Part shown: in pieces, positions 50,955 to 58,719 of the stretch
How the letters are laid out: each line of letters starts with the position of its first letter
Numbering within the stretch: position 1 is the stretch's first letter
Assembly (NCBI RefSeq): GCF_042680125.1
Contig: NZ_JBHTNY010000004.1
Length of the DNA stretch: 64,000 nucleotides
Source: Robinsoniella peoriensis
GTDB taxonomy: Bacteria; Bacillota; Clostridia; Lachnospirales; Lachnospiraceae
Direction: 5' to 3' (one strand)
Notes under the pieces: model-generated
What the model was told of the DNA's origin: nothing
Seen by the model: the letters and a program-made list of their open reading frames with translations, nothing else
Database searches by the model: none
Translations under genes and position numbers: made by a program

Positions 50955-52340
50955 ATGAAGGGAAATACTAAGAAGAAAAAAATAATTTTAGGGGTAGTAA
51001 TTGGATTTTTCGTGATTATAATTGGTGTTTACCTGGGAATTGCAGTTTATTTTACGAAGCATTTCTACGGCGGCACGGTTATAAACGGTCTGGATTGCAG
51101 TAATGCAACCGTTGCCCAGGTAGAGGATAAGATACAGGAGAGTATCCTTGTATACAATCTTACTTTAAAAGGACGTGATAACTTTGAAGAAGTGATTACG
51201 GCGGAACAGCTGGGTTTTCAGTACACAGATGAAGAACAGGAAGTAGAGAAGCTCTTAAAAGCCCAGGAGCCATTTTTATGGTTTTTACATATGGGAAAAC
51301 AAGAGAATTACGAAACATCGGTTAATACTTCCTATGATAAAGAGCTGGTGTCTTCACTGGTTAAGAATTTAAAGTGTTTTAAGGATGGAAATATCGTGGA
51401 ACCGAAAGATGCTTACATAGAAGAGACGGCCACCGGCTTTGAGATCGTCCCGGAAGTGGCGGGAAATACCATGGATCAGGAGCAGGTGAAACAGGCAATT
51501 ATTGATGCGGTAGACAAACATAAAACAGAACTATCTTTTGAAGAAGCAGGACTTTACAAGAATCCTGAAGTCTACAGCAACAATGAAAAAATGGTTAATC
51601 AGGTGGAAGAACTCAACCGCTTAACCCAGGCAGAGATTACTTTCGATTTTGTTGACCGTAAGATGGTAGCAGACAGAGGTCAGATCAGAGAATGGCTGGT
51701 TGAAGGGGATAATGGAGAATACTCCATTGATGAAGATAAAGTAAGGCAGTGGGTCAATAAAATGGCGGCGGAAACGGATACGTTCGGACTCAGCAGGGAA
51801 TTTAAGACCTCAAAAGGAGATACGATCACTTTGGAGGGCGGAGACTATGGCTGGGCGACGGATGTGGATGCTACAACCGAGATTTTATTAGAGGCTTTAA
51901 AAGCAGGCAAGGTGGAGACTCTGGAACCGGAATATGTCTATACCGCTATGGACCGGTCCACAAATGATATTGGTGATACTTACGTAGAGGTAAGCATTGA
52001 AGAACAGCGGATGTGGTGTTATAAAGACGGAGACCTGATTGTAGACACTCCGATTGTAACCGGAAACTCTTCCAAAGGATGGGATACGCCGAAGGGTGGA
52101 TGCTGGGCAATAGATGCCAAGAAGCGTAACGCGATTCTAAAGGGAGAAGGTTATGCATCACCCGTAGATTACTGGCTGCCATTCAATGGGGACGTGGGTA
52201 TCCATGACCTGAACCGTCCTGCATTTGGCGGAGAGATCTATAAGACAGATGGTTCTCATGGATGTGTGAACACGCCCTATGATAATGCAGAAAAAATTTA
52301 TGAAGCAGTAGAGATTGGAACACCGGTTATTGTATATTAA
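50955..52340 (+). CDS. L,D-transpeptidase with PG_binding_4 (VanW-like) domain
   Basis: A 461-residue cell-wall enzyme. One N-terminal membrane helix (about residues 10-32) anchors it outside the membrane. Residues 90-300 form two PG_binding_4 repeats, and the C-terminal YkuD domain has the catalytic stretch DGSHGCVNTPYDNAE with C437 as nucleophile. It forms 3-3 crosslinks or attaches proteins to peptidoglycan. ATG 50955 follows AAGGGGTG; an in-frame ATG at 50913 is not supported. A single-gene unit. The 259-base gap before it (50696-50954) shows only promoter-like AT-rich sequence. Confidence 0.92.
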   Translation: MKGNTKKKKIILGVVIGFFVIIIGVYLGIAVYFTKHFYGGTVINGLDCSNATVAQVEDKIQESILVYNLTLKGRDNFEEVITAEQLGFQYTDEEQEVEKLLKAQEPFLWFLHMGKQENYETSVNTSYDKELVSSLVKNLKCFKDGNIVEPKDAYIEETATGFEIVPEVAGNTMDQEQVKQAIIDAVDKHKTELSFEEAGLYKNPEVYSNNEKMVNQVEELNRLTQAEITFDFVDRKMVADRGQIREWLVEGDNGEYSIDEDKVRQWVNKMAAETDTFGLSREFKTSKGDTITLEGGDYGWATDVDATTEILLEALKAGKVETLEPEYVYTAMDRSTNDIGDTYVEVSIEEQRMWCYKDGDLIVDTPIVTGNSSKGWDTPKGGCWAIDAKKRNAILKGEGYASPVDYWLPFNGDVGIHDLNRPAFGGEIYKTDGSHGCVNTPYDNAEKIYEAVEIGTPVIVY

Positions 52341-52348
52341 AAAATACC

Positions 52349-52377
52349 TTGACGTTTTCTATACAGTTAAATATAAT
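52349..52377 (+). promoter_or_regulatory. Strong promoter before the small ORF and ktrBA
   Basis: TTGACG (52349-52354), 17 bases, TATAAT (52372-52377). The transcript would have a leader of about 220 bases before ktrB, which holds the small ORF and the hairpin listed below. Confidence 0.82.
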
Positions 52378-52424
52378 AGAGTCAAATAAATTTACTGATA
52401 AGTTAGAGAAAGGATTTTTGCAAT

Positions 52425-52493
52425 ATGGACAGTTCAGAAGATAATGATGGCATTTGTGATATATGCAGGGGACGTTTAGGGCAAAAACCTTAG
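52425..52493 (+). CDS. Small ORF (22 aa) with CxxC in the ktrBA leader
   Basis: ATG 52425 to TAG 52493 encodes 22 residues: an acidic start MDSSEDNDG, then ICDICRGRLGQKP with a CxxC pair. AAAGGA lies 9 bases upstream. It falls between a near-consensus promoter and a terminator-like hairpin. It could be a leader peptide that controls the hairpin, or a very small zinc-knuckle protein. No known family is recognised. Confidence 0.5.
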   Translation: MDSSEDNDGICDICRGRLGQKP

Positions 52494-52510
52494 AAAATAA
52501 TGGAAAGAGG

Positions 52511-52544
52511 CATAATCTGATTTTTACGCAGATTATGTCTTTTT
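52511..52544 (+). terminator. Terminator or attenuator before ktrB
   Basis: CATAATCTG (52511-52519) pairs with CAGATTATG (52529-52537), followed by TCTTTTT. It is 60 bases before the ktrB start and downstream of the promoter, so it either ends the small-ORF transcript or regulates read-through into ktrBA. Confidence 0.8.
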
Positions 52545-52602
52545 GTGCATTTTAAGTTTTTTGAGTTCGGTATTTGCATAATGAAATCACAGGAGGAACG
52601 AA

Positions 52603-53895
52603 ATGAAATTTTTTAAAAAGCAGTCACCGGGAAGGTTGATTGCGTTGGGATTTGCATTGGTTATTTTTGCAGGTGCTTTGATTTTGATGCTGCCCATATC
52701 GGTAAATGATGGGGCTGAAGTAAGTTTTATCAATGCCTTATTTACATCCACCAGCGCAGTCTGTGTAACGGGCTTAATTGCCATTGACACGGCAGAGCAT
52801 TTTACAGTGTTTGGAAGAACGGTGGTGGCACTTCTGATTCAGATAGGCGGTTTAGGAGTTACGGCTGTCGGTGTTACTTTTATTCTTGCAGCCGGAAAAC
52901 GTGTGGGAATTAAGGGGAGGCTTTTAGTAAAAGAAGCCATGAACCTGAACAGTTTTAAAGGCGTTGTGCGTCTGGTTAAGGCTGTGTTACTTATGACCCT
53001 GTGTTTTGAAGGAGCCGGAGTAATTTTAAGTTTTATTGTATTTGTGCAGGATTTTCCACCCCTTGATGCACTTGGCATCAGTTTATTCCATTCGGTGGCA
53101 GCATTTAATAACTCCGGATTTGATATTCTGGGAGGATTACAAAACCTGATACCATATCAGAATAACGTACTTTTAAACCTGACTACCTGCGGGCTGATTA
53201 TTTTTGGCGGTTTGGGATTTCTGGTTATTTTAGATATAATTAAGACACGTTCTTTTAAGAAACTAAGGCTTCATTCTAAAGTAGTTATTACCATGAGTAT
53301 TTTCCTGCTGGCTATTGGTACGATTCTATTGAAGCTGACAGAAGATATCACCTGGCTGGGAGCATTTTTCCAGAGTGTTTCCGCACGTACAGCAGGATTT
53401 AGTACATATCCAATCGGCAGCTTTACAAATGCCGGGTTGTTTGTTTTGACTATTTTAATGTTTATCGGAGCTTCACCGGGATCTACCGGAGGCGGTATTA
53501 AAACCAGTACTTTTTTTGCATTGATGCAGGCTACCAAAAGCTCGGCTACGAATCAGCACAGTTCAGCATTTCGCCGTAAGATTCCCACAGAGGTAATCAC
53601 AAAGGCTTTTATCATTACGTTCCTGGCGCTGCTTGTAGTATGTACCGGTACATTTGCACTATGTATTTTAGAGCCGGACTGTTCTTTTATTCAGTTGTTT
53701 TTTGAAGTGACGTCTGCATTTGGTACAGTGGGATTGTCTACGGGAATTACACCGGATCTTTGTGTGGCAAGTAAAGTGGTACTGATTATTACCATGTTTA
53801 TCGGAAGGCTTGGACCGCTGACCATTGCATCTTTATGGGCATTTAAGGCAACTTCGAATGTAAGTTATACAGAAGAAACAATTATTATAGGTTAG
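52603..53895 (+). CDS. ktrB: Potassium uptake protein, TrkH/KtrB family
   Basis: A 430-residue membrane protein with four repeated M1-P-M2 units. The selectivity-filter regions are STSAVCVTGLIAID, AFNNSGFDILGG, SARTAGFSTYPIG and SAFGTVGLSTGIT. Also typical are LLIQIGGLGVTAVG and GASPGSTGGGIKT. Length fits KtrB (about 440) better than TrkH (about 480). It works with the peripheral KtrA subunit encoded next. GGAGG precedes the start. Confidence 0.94.
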   Translation: MKFFKKQSPGRLIALGFALVIFAGALILMLPISVNDGAEVSFINALFTSTSAVCVTGLIAIDTAEHFTVFGRTVVALLIQIGGLGVTAVGVTFILAAGKRVGIKGRLLVKEAMNLNSFKGVVRLVKAVLLMTLCFEGAGVILSFIVFVQDFPPLDALGISLFHSVAAFNNSGFDILGGLQNLIPYQNNVLLNLTTCGLIIFGGLGFLVILDIIKTRSFKKLRLHSKVVITMSIFLLAIGTILLKLTEDITWLGAFFQSVSARTAGFSTYPIGSFTNAGLFVLTILMFIGASPGSTGGGIKTSTFFALMQATKSSATNQHSSAFRRKIPTEVITKAFIITFLALLVVCTGTFALCILEPDCSFIQLFFEVTSAFGTVGLSTGITPDLCVASKVVLIITMFIGRLGPLTIASLWAFKATSNVSYTEETIIIG

Positions 53896-53921
53896 CAATA
53901 TAAAACAGAAAGGTTAACATT

Positions 53922-54590
53922 ATGAGAAAAAATAGAGAAACATATTCCTATGGTATTATTGGGCTTGGAAGATTTGGGACGGCACTTGCCAAAACACTTG
54001 CAGAGGCAGGAGAAGAGGTTATCGTAATTGATAATACGGAAAGTAAAGTAAAAGAGCTGAGACAATTTACGGAAAATGCCTTTGTGGCGGAGACGCTTAC
54101 CAAAGAAGTTCTGGAAGAAATCGGAATACAAAATTGTGATACGGTGGTAGTCTGCATAGGTGAGAAAATTGATACCAGTATTCTGACTACCCTGAATGTG
54201 GTAAGCCTGGGAGTACCCAGAGTCATTGCAAAGGCGATCAGCCCGGATCAGGGAGCTGTCCTTGAAAAAATAGGGGCACAGGTAGTATATCCGGAAAGTG
54301 ATATGGCTGTGCGTCTGGCAAACAGGCTCCTGGCAAACAGTGTTTTAGATTACATTTCTTTAAATAATAATGTGGAAATTACAGAAATTAAATTATCCGG
54401 CTCCCTGGTGGACAAAAGTATCCTTGAAGCAGATCTTCGCCAGAAATATGGGCTGAATATCATTGCAATTGAGAGAGAGAATAAAACAGACATTGAGATA
54501 AACCCCAATTACCGTTTTTCAGAGGGAGACATTATTGTTGTAGTAGGGAAAAAAGATAATGTACAGAAATTTGAAGATTCATTGAATTAA
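53922..54590 (+). CDS. ktrA: Potassium channel regulatory subunit KtrA (RCK domains)
   Basis: A 222-residue cytoplasmic protein. The N-terminal RCK domain has the nucleotide-binding Rossmann loop IGLGRFGTALAKTLAEAG followed by an acidic EVIVID; the C-terminal domain (about residues 140-222) is TrkA_C-like. KtrA forms an octameric ring on KtrB and gates it in response to ATP/ADP, and in many Firmicutes also to c-di-AMP. It lies 26 bases after ktrB and is almost certainly co-transcribed. Confidence 0.94.
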   Translation: MRKNRETYSYGIIGLGRFGTALAKTLAEAGEEVIVIDNTESKVKELRQFTENAFVAETLTKEVLEEIGIQNCDTVVVCIGEKIDTSILTTLNVVSLGVPRVIAKAISPDQGAVLEKIGAQVVYPESDMAVRLANRLLANSVLDYISLNNNVEITEIKLSGSLVDKSILEADLRQKYGLNIIAIERENKTDIEINPNYRFSEGDIIVVVGKKDNVQKFEDSLN

Positions 54591-54595
54591 AAGGA

Positions 54596-54627
54596 TTGAC
54601 ATTCCACCGCGCAGGAAGGTTTACAAT
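54596..54627 (+). promoter_or_regulatory. MerR-type promoter with 20-bp spacer
   Basis: TTGACA (54596-54601) and TACAAT (54622-54627) are separated by 20 bases, the over-long spacer typical of promoters activated by MerR proteins through DNA twisting. The spacer contains TTCC...GGAA as a dyad. It indicates autoregulation of the gene that follows. Confidence 0.75.
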
Positions 54628-54649
54628 GAGTGTAACAGGGAGGCGGAAC

Positions 54650-55453
54650 ATGTATAAGATAAGTGAATTTTCTAAAATCACCCGCTTAACGGTGAAAGCG
54701 CTTCGTTATTATGACGAAGCGGGTATCTTAAAACCATCCCACAGAGCCGAAAACGGTTACCGTTATTACAGTGAGGTAGATTTTAAGAAAGCAGAACTGA
54801 TTCAGTTTCTGCGAAATTTGAGTTTTGGTATTGCGGAAGTGAAGGATATTATGGAAAATTGCAGAAGTACAGAAGATATATCCTATTATCTGGAAGAAAA
54901 GCAGGATATGATCCGCAGGCAGATTCAAAAAGAAAAGGAACTTATCCGCCGGATGGACCGCTATTTGAAACCCAAAGACGCGGAGGTGGAATCTATGGAA
55001 TATAAAATTGAGATCAAAAGTTTCCCTTCTGTCACAGCGGCATCGATAAGATTTAAGGGAAGGTATCAGGATATGGGCAAGTATATGGCTGAGATTTACA
55101 GGGAAATCAAGGGAAAAGGAGCCGGCGAACCATTTTGCTGTTACCATGACGATGATTTTAAAGAAGAAGCAGATATTGAGATCTGTGTGCCTGCAAAAGG
55201 TCTGACAGAGGGAAAGAATATCAGATCCAAACAGCTGCCGGCTGTAAATAAGGCAATCTGTACCATACACACAGGTAGTTATGAAGGACTTCACAGAGCA
55301 TACAAGGCATTGCTCGACTATGCCAGGGAGAAGGGTTATACTTGTATTACGCCTTCCAGAGAAGTGTATCATAAGGGACCTGGAATGATCTTTAAGGGAA
55401 ATCCGAATAAATATGTCACAGAGATCATCATTCCGGTGGAATATTCGGAATAG
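54650..55453 (+). CDS. MerR-family regulator with GyrI-like effector domain
   Basis: A 267-residue regulator of the BmrR/TipA-like class. The N-terminal MerR helix-turn-helix reads MYKISEFSKITRLTVKALRYY, followed by the dimerisation coiled coil (residues 75-115) and a GyrI-like ligand-binding domain (EIKSFPSVTAASIRFKG; GSYEGLHRAYKALLDYAREKG; EIIIPVEY). Proteins of this type sense hydrophobic drugs and activate efflux genes. ATG 54650 follows GGGAGG; earlier in-frame ATGs at 54596 and 54626 lie inside the promoter. No efflux gene is adjacent. Confidence 0.92.
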   Translation: MYKISEFSKITRLTVKALRYYDEAGILKPSHRAENGYRYYSEVDFKKAELIQFLRNLSFGIAEVKDIMENCRSTEDISYYLEEKQDMIRRQIQKEKELIRRMDRYLKPKDAEVESMEYKIEIKSFPSVTAASIRFKGRYQDMGKYMAEIYREIKGKGAGEPFCCYHDDDFKEEADIEICVPAKGLTEGKNIRSKQLPAVNKAICTIHTGSYEGLHRAYKALLDYAREKGYTCITPSREVYHKGPGMIFKGNPNKYVTEIIIPVEYSE

Positions 55454-55485
55454 AAATCCGGGATTTCCGGAAAAATGAAAGCCCG

Positions 55486-55535
55486 TTACCGCATCAGGGG
55501 ATTGCGAAAGCAGCCGCCCGGGTGCGGTATTTTTA
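55486..55535 (+). terminator. Terminator after the MerR gene
   Basis: ACCGCA (55488-55493) and TGCGGT (55523-55528) enclose a GC-rich loop and are followed by ATTTTTAT. Confidence 0.55.
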
Positions 55536-55573
55536 TGAAATGGAGTATATTTGCTTTAAAAAGTATAGCGCAC

Positions 55574-56605
55574 TTAAACCAGGAAGAGCAGGACAATTGC
55601 CAATACAGTTTGCATGGTGCCAACCAGTCCCCCATACAGCATTGATTTTGGGCCTTCATCCAAAAGATCCTGGAATTTCACCCGCATACCAATAGCTGCC
55701 AGGGCTATGATTTCAAACTGTCCGCTTATCAATTTTGCAGCTTTTATCATCGGAAGGGGTACTATGCCTATACTGCTTATAATACTGAAAATGAAAAATC
55801 CAATGATAAACCAGGGAATCCCGCAGGAAATTCTTGTACTTTGCGTGCTCTTCCAGGGTTTCTTTATAAAGAGCTTTTCCCCATCAGCAGTGTTCATTTT
55901 GGAAAAAACCAACGCCACCACAACCAGGAATACAATTCTGATAATCTTAAATATGGTTGCCATCTGTACCACGTCATCATTGATAAATTTAGCGGATGCA
56001 ATAACCTGGCCAATGGATTGCAGCACTCCGCCAATCATACCGGAAGCATGAATTGTCTCATTATGATATAAAATGCCTGTGATGACCGGAAGAATTACCA
56101 TCAGAAAAGTGCCGGTAATATTTACAATCGTAATGGAAATCCCTTTATCTTTGGCATCTGCGTCAATCACCGGAGAAATTGTTCCAATGGCGGAGGAACC
56201 GCAGACTGCATTTCCGGCGCACATCAACAGACAGAATTTTTTGCGAAAGCCCAGCCGTTTGCCGATGAGGTAGGTCACGGTAATGGTAAGGGACATTTGC
56301 AGTGCAATAAAAATTATGCCGGAGATACCTACACCAAGGATATCGGACAGATGAAGTGTCAGCCCGGTGAGTACAATGGAATACTCCAAAAGCATAGATT
56401 CAGAGAATTTACATCCTTTATTCAGGGATTCCCTGTTTAAAAAGGTATTGCCGCAAAGAATGCCGATGCCGATGGCAAACAGGGCAGAGCCCACAGCAGG
56501 TACAAATGAACTGATTATCTGAGCGATACATGAGATAATCAGGCAGACGATGAATCCTGGAATCAAATTTTTCAGTGGTTCCGTAAATTTTTTCAAAACA
56601 TTCAC
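55574..56605 (-). CDS. YeiH-family (UPF0324) putative sulfur-anion exporter
   Basis: A 343-residue membrane protein with about ten helices. Family signatures include FAIGIGILCGNTF, SMLLEYSIVLTGLTL, CAGNAVCGSSAI, and AALAAIGMRVKF-like segment LAAIGMRVKFQDL near the end. YeiH-type proteins are proposed exporters of sulfate, sulfite or taurine-derived anions. It is divergent from the LysR regulator, a common arrangement for yeiH with yeiE/cysL-type regulators. It begins after GGAGTG on the minus strand. Confidence 0.9.
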   Translation of the reverse strand: MNVLKKFTEPLKNLIPGFIVCLIISCIAQIISSFVPAVGSALFAIGIGILCGNTFLNRESLNKGCKFSESMLLEYSIVLTGLTLHLSDILGVGISGIIFIALQMSLTITVTYLIGKRLGFRKKFCLLMCAGNAVCGSSAIGTISPVIDADAKDKGISITIVNITGTFLMVILPVITGILYHNETIHASGMIGGVLQSIGQVIASAKFINDDVVQMATIFKIIRIVFLVVVALVFSKMNTADGEKLFIKKPWKSTQSTRISCGIPWFIIGFFIFSIISSIGIVPLPMIKAAKLISGQFEIIALAAIGMRVKFQDLLDEGPKSMLYGGLVGTMQTVLAIVLLFLV

Positions 56606-56651
56606 TCCTTTATACTATTTTTCAATTCCTGTTGATTTTACCATCATTTGG

Positions 56652-56680
56652 TTATAAAATAAAATTATTAAATTTTATAA
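56652..56680. promoter_or_regulatory. Inverted repeat between yeiH-like and LysR genes
   Basis: TTATAAAAT (56652-56660) and ATTTTATAA (56672-56680) form a perfect 9-bp inverted repeat with an 11-bp spacer, in the divergent promoter region. It fits the T-N11-A architecture of LysR-type binding sites, although AT-richness makes chance repeats more likely. Confidence 0.5.
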
Positions 56681-56712
56681 AACTATAATATATATTTATA
56701 TTAAGGAGACGT

Positions 56713-57636
56713 ATGTTAGATTTTAGAATAAAAACTTTTCTTGAATTATGCAGATTAAAAAATTATACAAAGACGGCACATTCCCTGCATATCACCCAGC
56801 CGGCGGTTACCCAGCATATTCAATATCTGGAACGGGAATACGGGATGAATTTTTTTGACCATGAAGCAAGAGAACTTACACTTACGCCAAAAGGACAGAT
56901 ATTCTACTGGTCGGCACTGACAATGGAGGCGAACAGCCGGAAAATTCATGAGTTAATGCAGCAGCCTGTTGCAGCCGCCAGGTATTTCAGGTTTGGAGCT
57001 ACCCTGAGTATTGGGGAGTATCTGATGCCGCCTATTTTAGCCGCGTATCTAAAAGAGTATCCCCAAAACAGATTGTCCATGCTGGTTGAAAATACAGCGG
57101 CACTGCTGAAAAAACTGGATGGAGGTGAAATAGATTTTGCAGTTGTAGAAGGACGGTTTGACAAGAATGCCTACAGTCACGTGCTTCTGGCAAACGAAAA
57201 ATTTATTGCAGTGTGTGCCGCTGATTTTCCCATACAGGAAGAAATGCTGATGGATGATATCACGAAGTATCCGCTGATTATAAGGGAAAAAGGTTCGGGA
57301 ACGAGATGGATTCTGGAGGATATACTGGCTGAACACAATCTGAGCATCGGGCAGTTTGAAAAGCTGAGTGAAATGGGGAATTTTGCAGTCATCAAACATC
57401 TGGTACAGGAAAAGCTGGGATTGACATTTGCCTACGAATCTGTGGTGAGAAGAGAAATCAGAGAAGGAAAATTAAAAAAGGTAACGATACAAAACTTCCA
57501 GGCGGCACGTGAATTTAACTTTGTATATTTAAAAGATAGTATTTTTGAAAAGGAATACCTGGAATTTTACCGGTATTGTATGACTGGTGTGGGTTTACTC
57601 CTTGGGGAGGGCACGTGGAGCCTCATGAATCCATAG
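56713..57636 (+). CDS. LysR-family regulator of the yeiH-like gene (3' end altered)
   Basis: A 307-residue LysR protein, CysL/YeiE-like. The N-terminal winged helix is typical (FLELCRLKNYTKTAHSLHIT, QPAVTQHIQYLE), followed by the periplasmic-binding-like effector domain (residues 90-290: FRFGATLSIGEYLMPPIL; REKGSGTRWILEDIL). The last 16-18 residues (TGVGLLLGEGTWSLMNP) do not look like LysR; the DNA there encodes a Nudix box in another frame, so the natural 3' end seems to have been replaced. It is divergent from the YeiH-type exporter and probably controls it. Confidence 0.88.
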   Translation: MLDFRIKTFLELCRLKNYTKTAHSLHITQPAVTQHIQYLEREYGMNFFDHEARELTLTPKGQIFYWSALTMEANSRKIHELMQQPVAAARYFRFGATLSIGEYLMPPILAAYLKEYPQNRLSMLVENTAALLKKLDGGEIDFAVVEGRFDKNAYSHVLLANEKFIAVCAADFPIQEEMLMDDITKYPLIIREKGSGTRWILEDILAEHNLSIGQFEKLSEMGNFAVIKHLVQEKLGLTFAYESVVRREIREGKLKKVTIQNFQAAREFNFVYLKDSIFEKEYLEFYRYCMTGVGLLLGEGTWSLMNP

Positions 57637-57725
57637 AGGGGTGTGCCATCCGGGAAGTAAAAGAAGAAACCGGTCATATTTCCTTTGCACCGGGGTGCCG
57701 TGAACGTTTTGACCAGTTGTTTTAA
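57577..57725 (+). pseudogene. Nudix hydrolase remnant overlapping the LysR 3' end
   Basis: In a frame different from LysR, this stretch reads YDWCGFTPWGGHVEPHES followed by IEGCAIREVKEETG, then stops at 57723. GHVEPHE...REVKEETG is a complete Nudix box (G-x5-E-x7-REV-x-EE-x-G), and WCGFTPWGGHVE resembles the loop before it in 8-oxo-dGTP diphosphatases. The N-terminus of the protein and about 60 residues of the C-terminus are missing. It is a fragment of a Nudix gene joined to the LysR gene, probably by deletion. Confidence 0.82.
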
Positions 57726-57766
57726 AGAGGGAATTGTTGAAAAGTTAAAAGTTTGGCAAGTGCTGA

Positions 57767-58393
57767 TTATTTTTCTCCAATGACACATAACCACCCATGT
57801 TTGGGATGTTTACGGACGCGAATTTTTGAAAAACCAGCTTCCAGCATCGCTTTTTTCAAACCAAGTGCAGAAGGAATATGCATTTTCAAAAGCTTTGTCA
57901 CTTCCGAATATTTGTCAGGATCATCGTCTACAGACTGTACCATTTCACATATAATTGCCAATCTGCCGCCGGGCTTTAAAACCCGGAGTACTTCTTTTAA
58001 GTCAGAATGAATGTCCGGCCAGAAATAAATGGTTTCAATAGCGGTTACCAGGTCGAAAACATGATCCCGAAATGGCAGGTTGGAAACACTGGCTTTTAAA
58101 ATATCTGCCCTTCCATTTGCAATAAAATGGCTGTTTTCTTTTAGTGCACGTTCGATACAAAGAGGAGAGTAGTCTACACCGTAGACTTTTCCCTGGGGAA
58201 TTAACTTCAAAAGGCGACGTACCGCTTTTCCGCCTCCGCATCCAATATCCAGCGCTTTACAGTCCGGCTCTGGATCCAGCTGGTAAAGTGCCCATTTTGT
58301 CAGGCGGGCATGTCCTAAATTCATTTTATGAATCATCAGACTGCCCCATGTCCCTTCCGGGCGGCGGGCATTTTTTGTGAGATTTTTTATCAT
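57767..58393 (-). CDS. SAM-dependent methyltransferase (class I)
   Basis: A 208-residue methyltransferase of the Methyltransf_11/25 type. SAM-binding motif I is ALDIGCGGGKAVRRL, followed by KVYGVDYSPLCIERA (motif II acidic residue) and LKEVLRVLKPGGRLAI (motif III). The N-terminal RRPEGTWGSLMIHKMNLGH is a recognisable start of a clostridial subfamily of unknown substrate. ATG 58393 follows AAAGGAG; an in-frame ATG at 58441 has no ribosome site. It is convergent with the LysR/Nudix locus. Confidence 0.88.
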   Translation of the reverse strand: MIKNLTKNARRPEGTWGSLMIHKMNLGHARLTKWALYQLDPEPDCKALDIGCGGGKAVRRLLKLIPQGKVYGVDYSPLCIERALKENSHFIANGRADILKASVSNLPFRDHVFDLVTAIETIYFWPDIHSDLKEVLRVLKPGGRLAIICEMVQSVDDDPDKYSEVTKLLKMHIPSALGLKKAMLEAGFSKIRVRKHPKHGWLCVIGEK

Positions 58394-58719
58394 ATTCGAT
58401 GGCTCCTTTTCCGGAGTATTATTCCAATACGTTTCATGCATTTTTCAAATACTCTCTTGTGTAAAAGTTCGTACAATCCATTATAAAGCGGGCAGGGGAG
58501 TGTGTCAACTCTTGGTCAATCAAAAAAAATGCCAGAAATTTCAGGGTTTGTTTTGTCCAATTTGCACAAATAAAAAAGTAAATATAGTTTGAAAATGATG
58601 GAAAATCAATTTTATTTATGCACTTTTTATATGTATATTGACTTAAAAGAAAGTTTCGTATAGAATGTCAACATATCAGGACAAACGAAAGAAAATAAGA
58701 AGAAATGGAGAGGTTAATT
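58394..58719. other. 326-base intergenic region with promoter of the second sugar module
   Basis: No gene is supported here. A promoter TTGACT (58638-58643), 17 bases, TAGAAT (58661-58666) lies about 55 bases before the SBP start codon. The rest is AT-rich, without clear repeats or an obvious riboswitch. Confidence 0.6.

Noticed and set aside
52378..52602. c-di-AMP (ydaO-type) riboswitch before ktrB
   Set aside because: The family's conserved core segments are not recognisable; only a small ORF and a terminator-like hairpin are visible.
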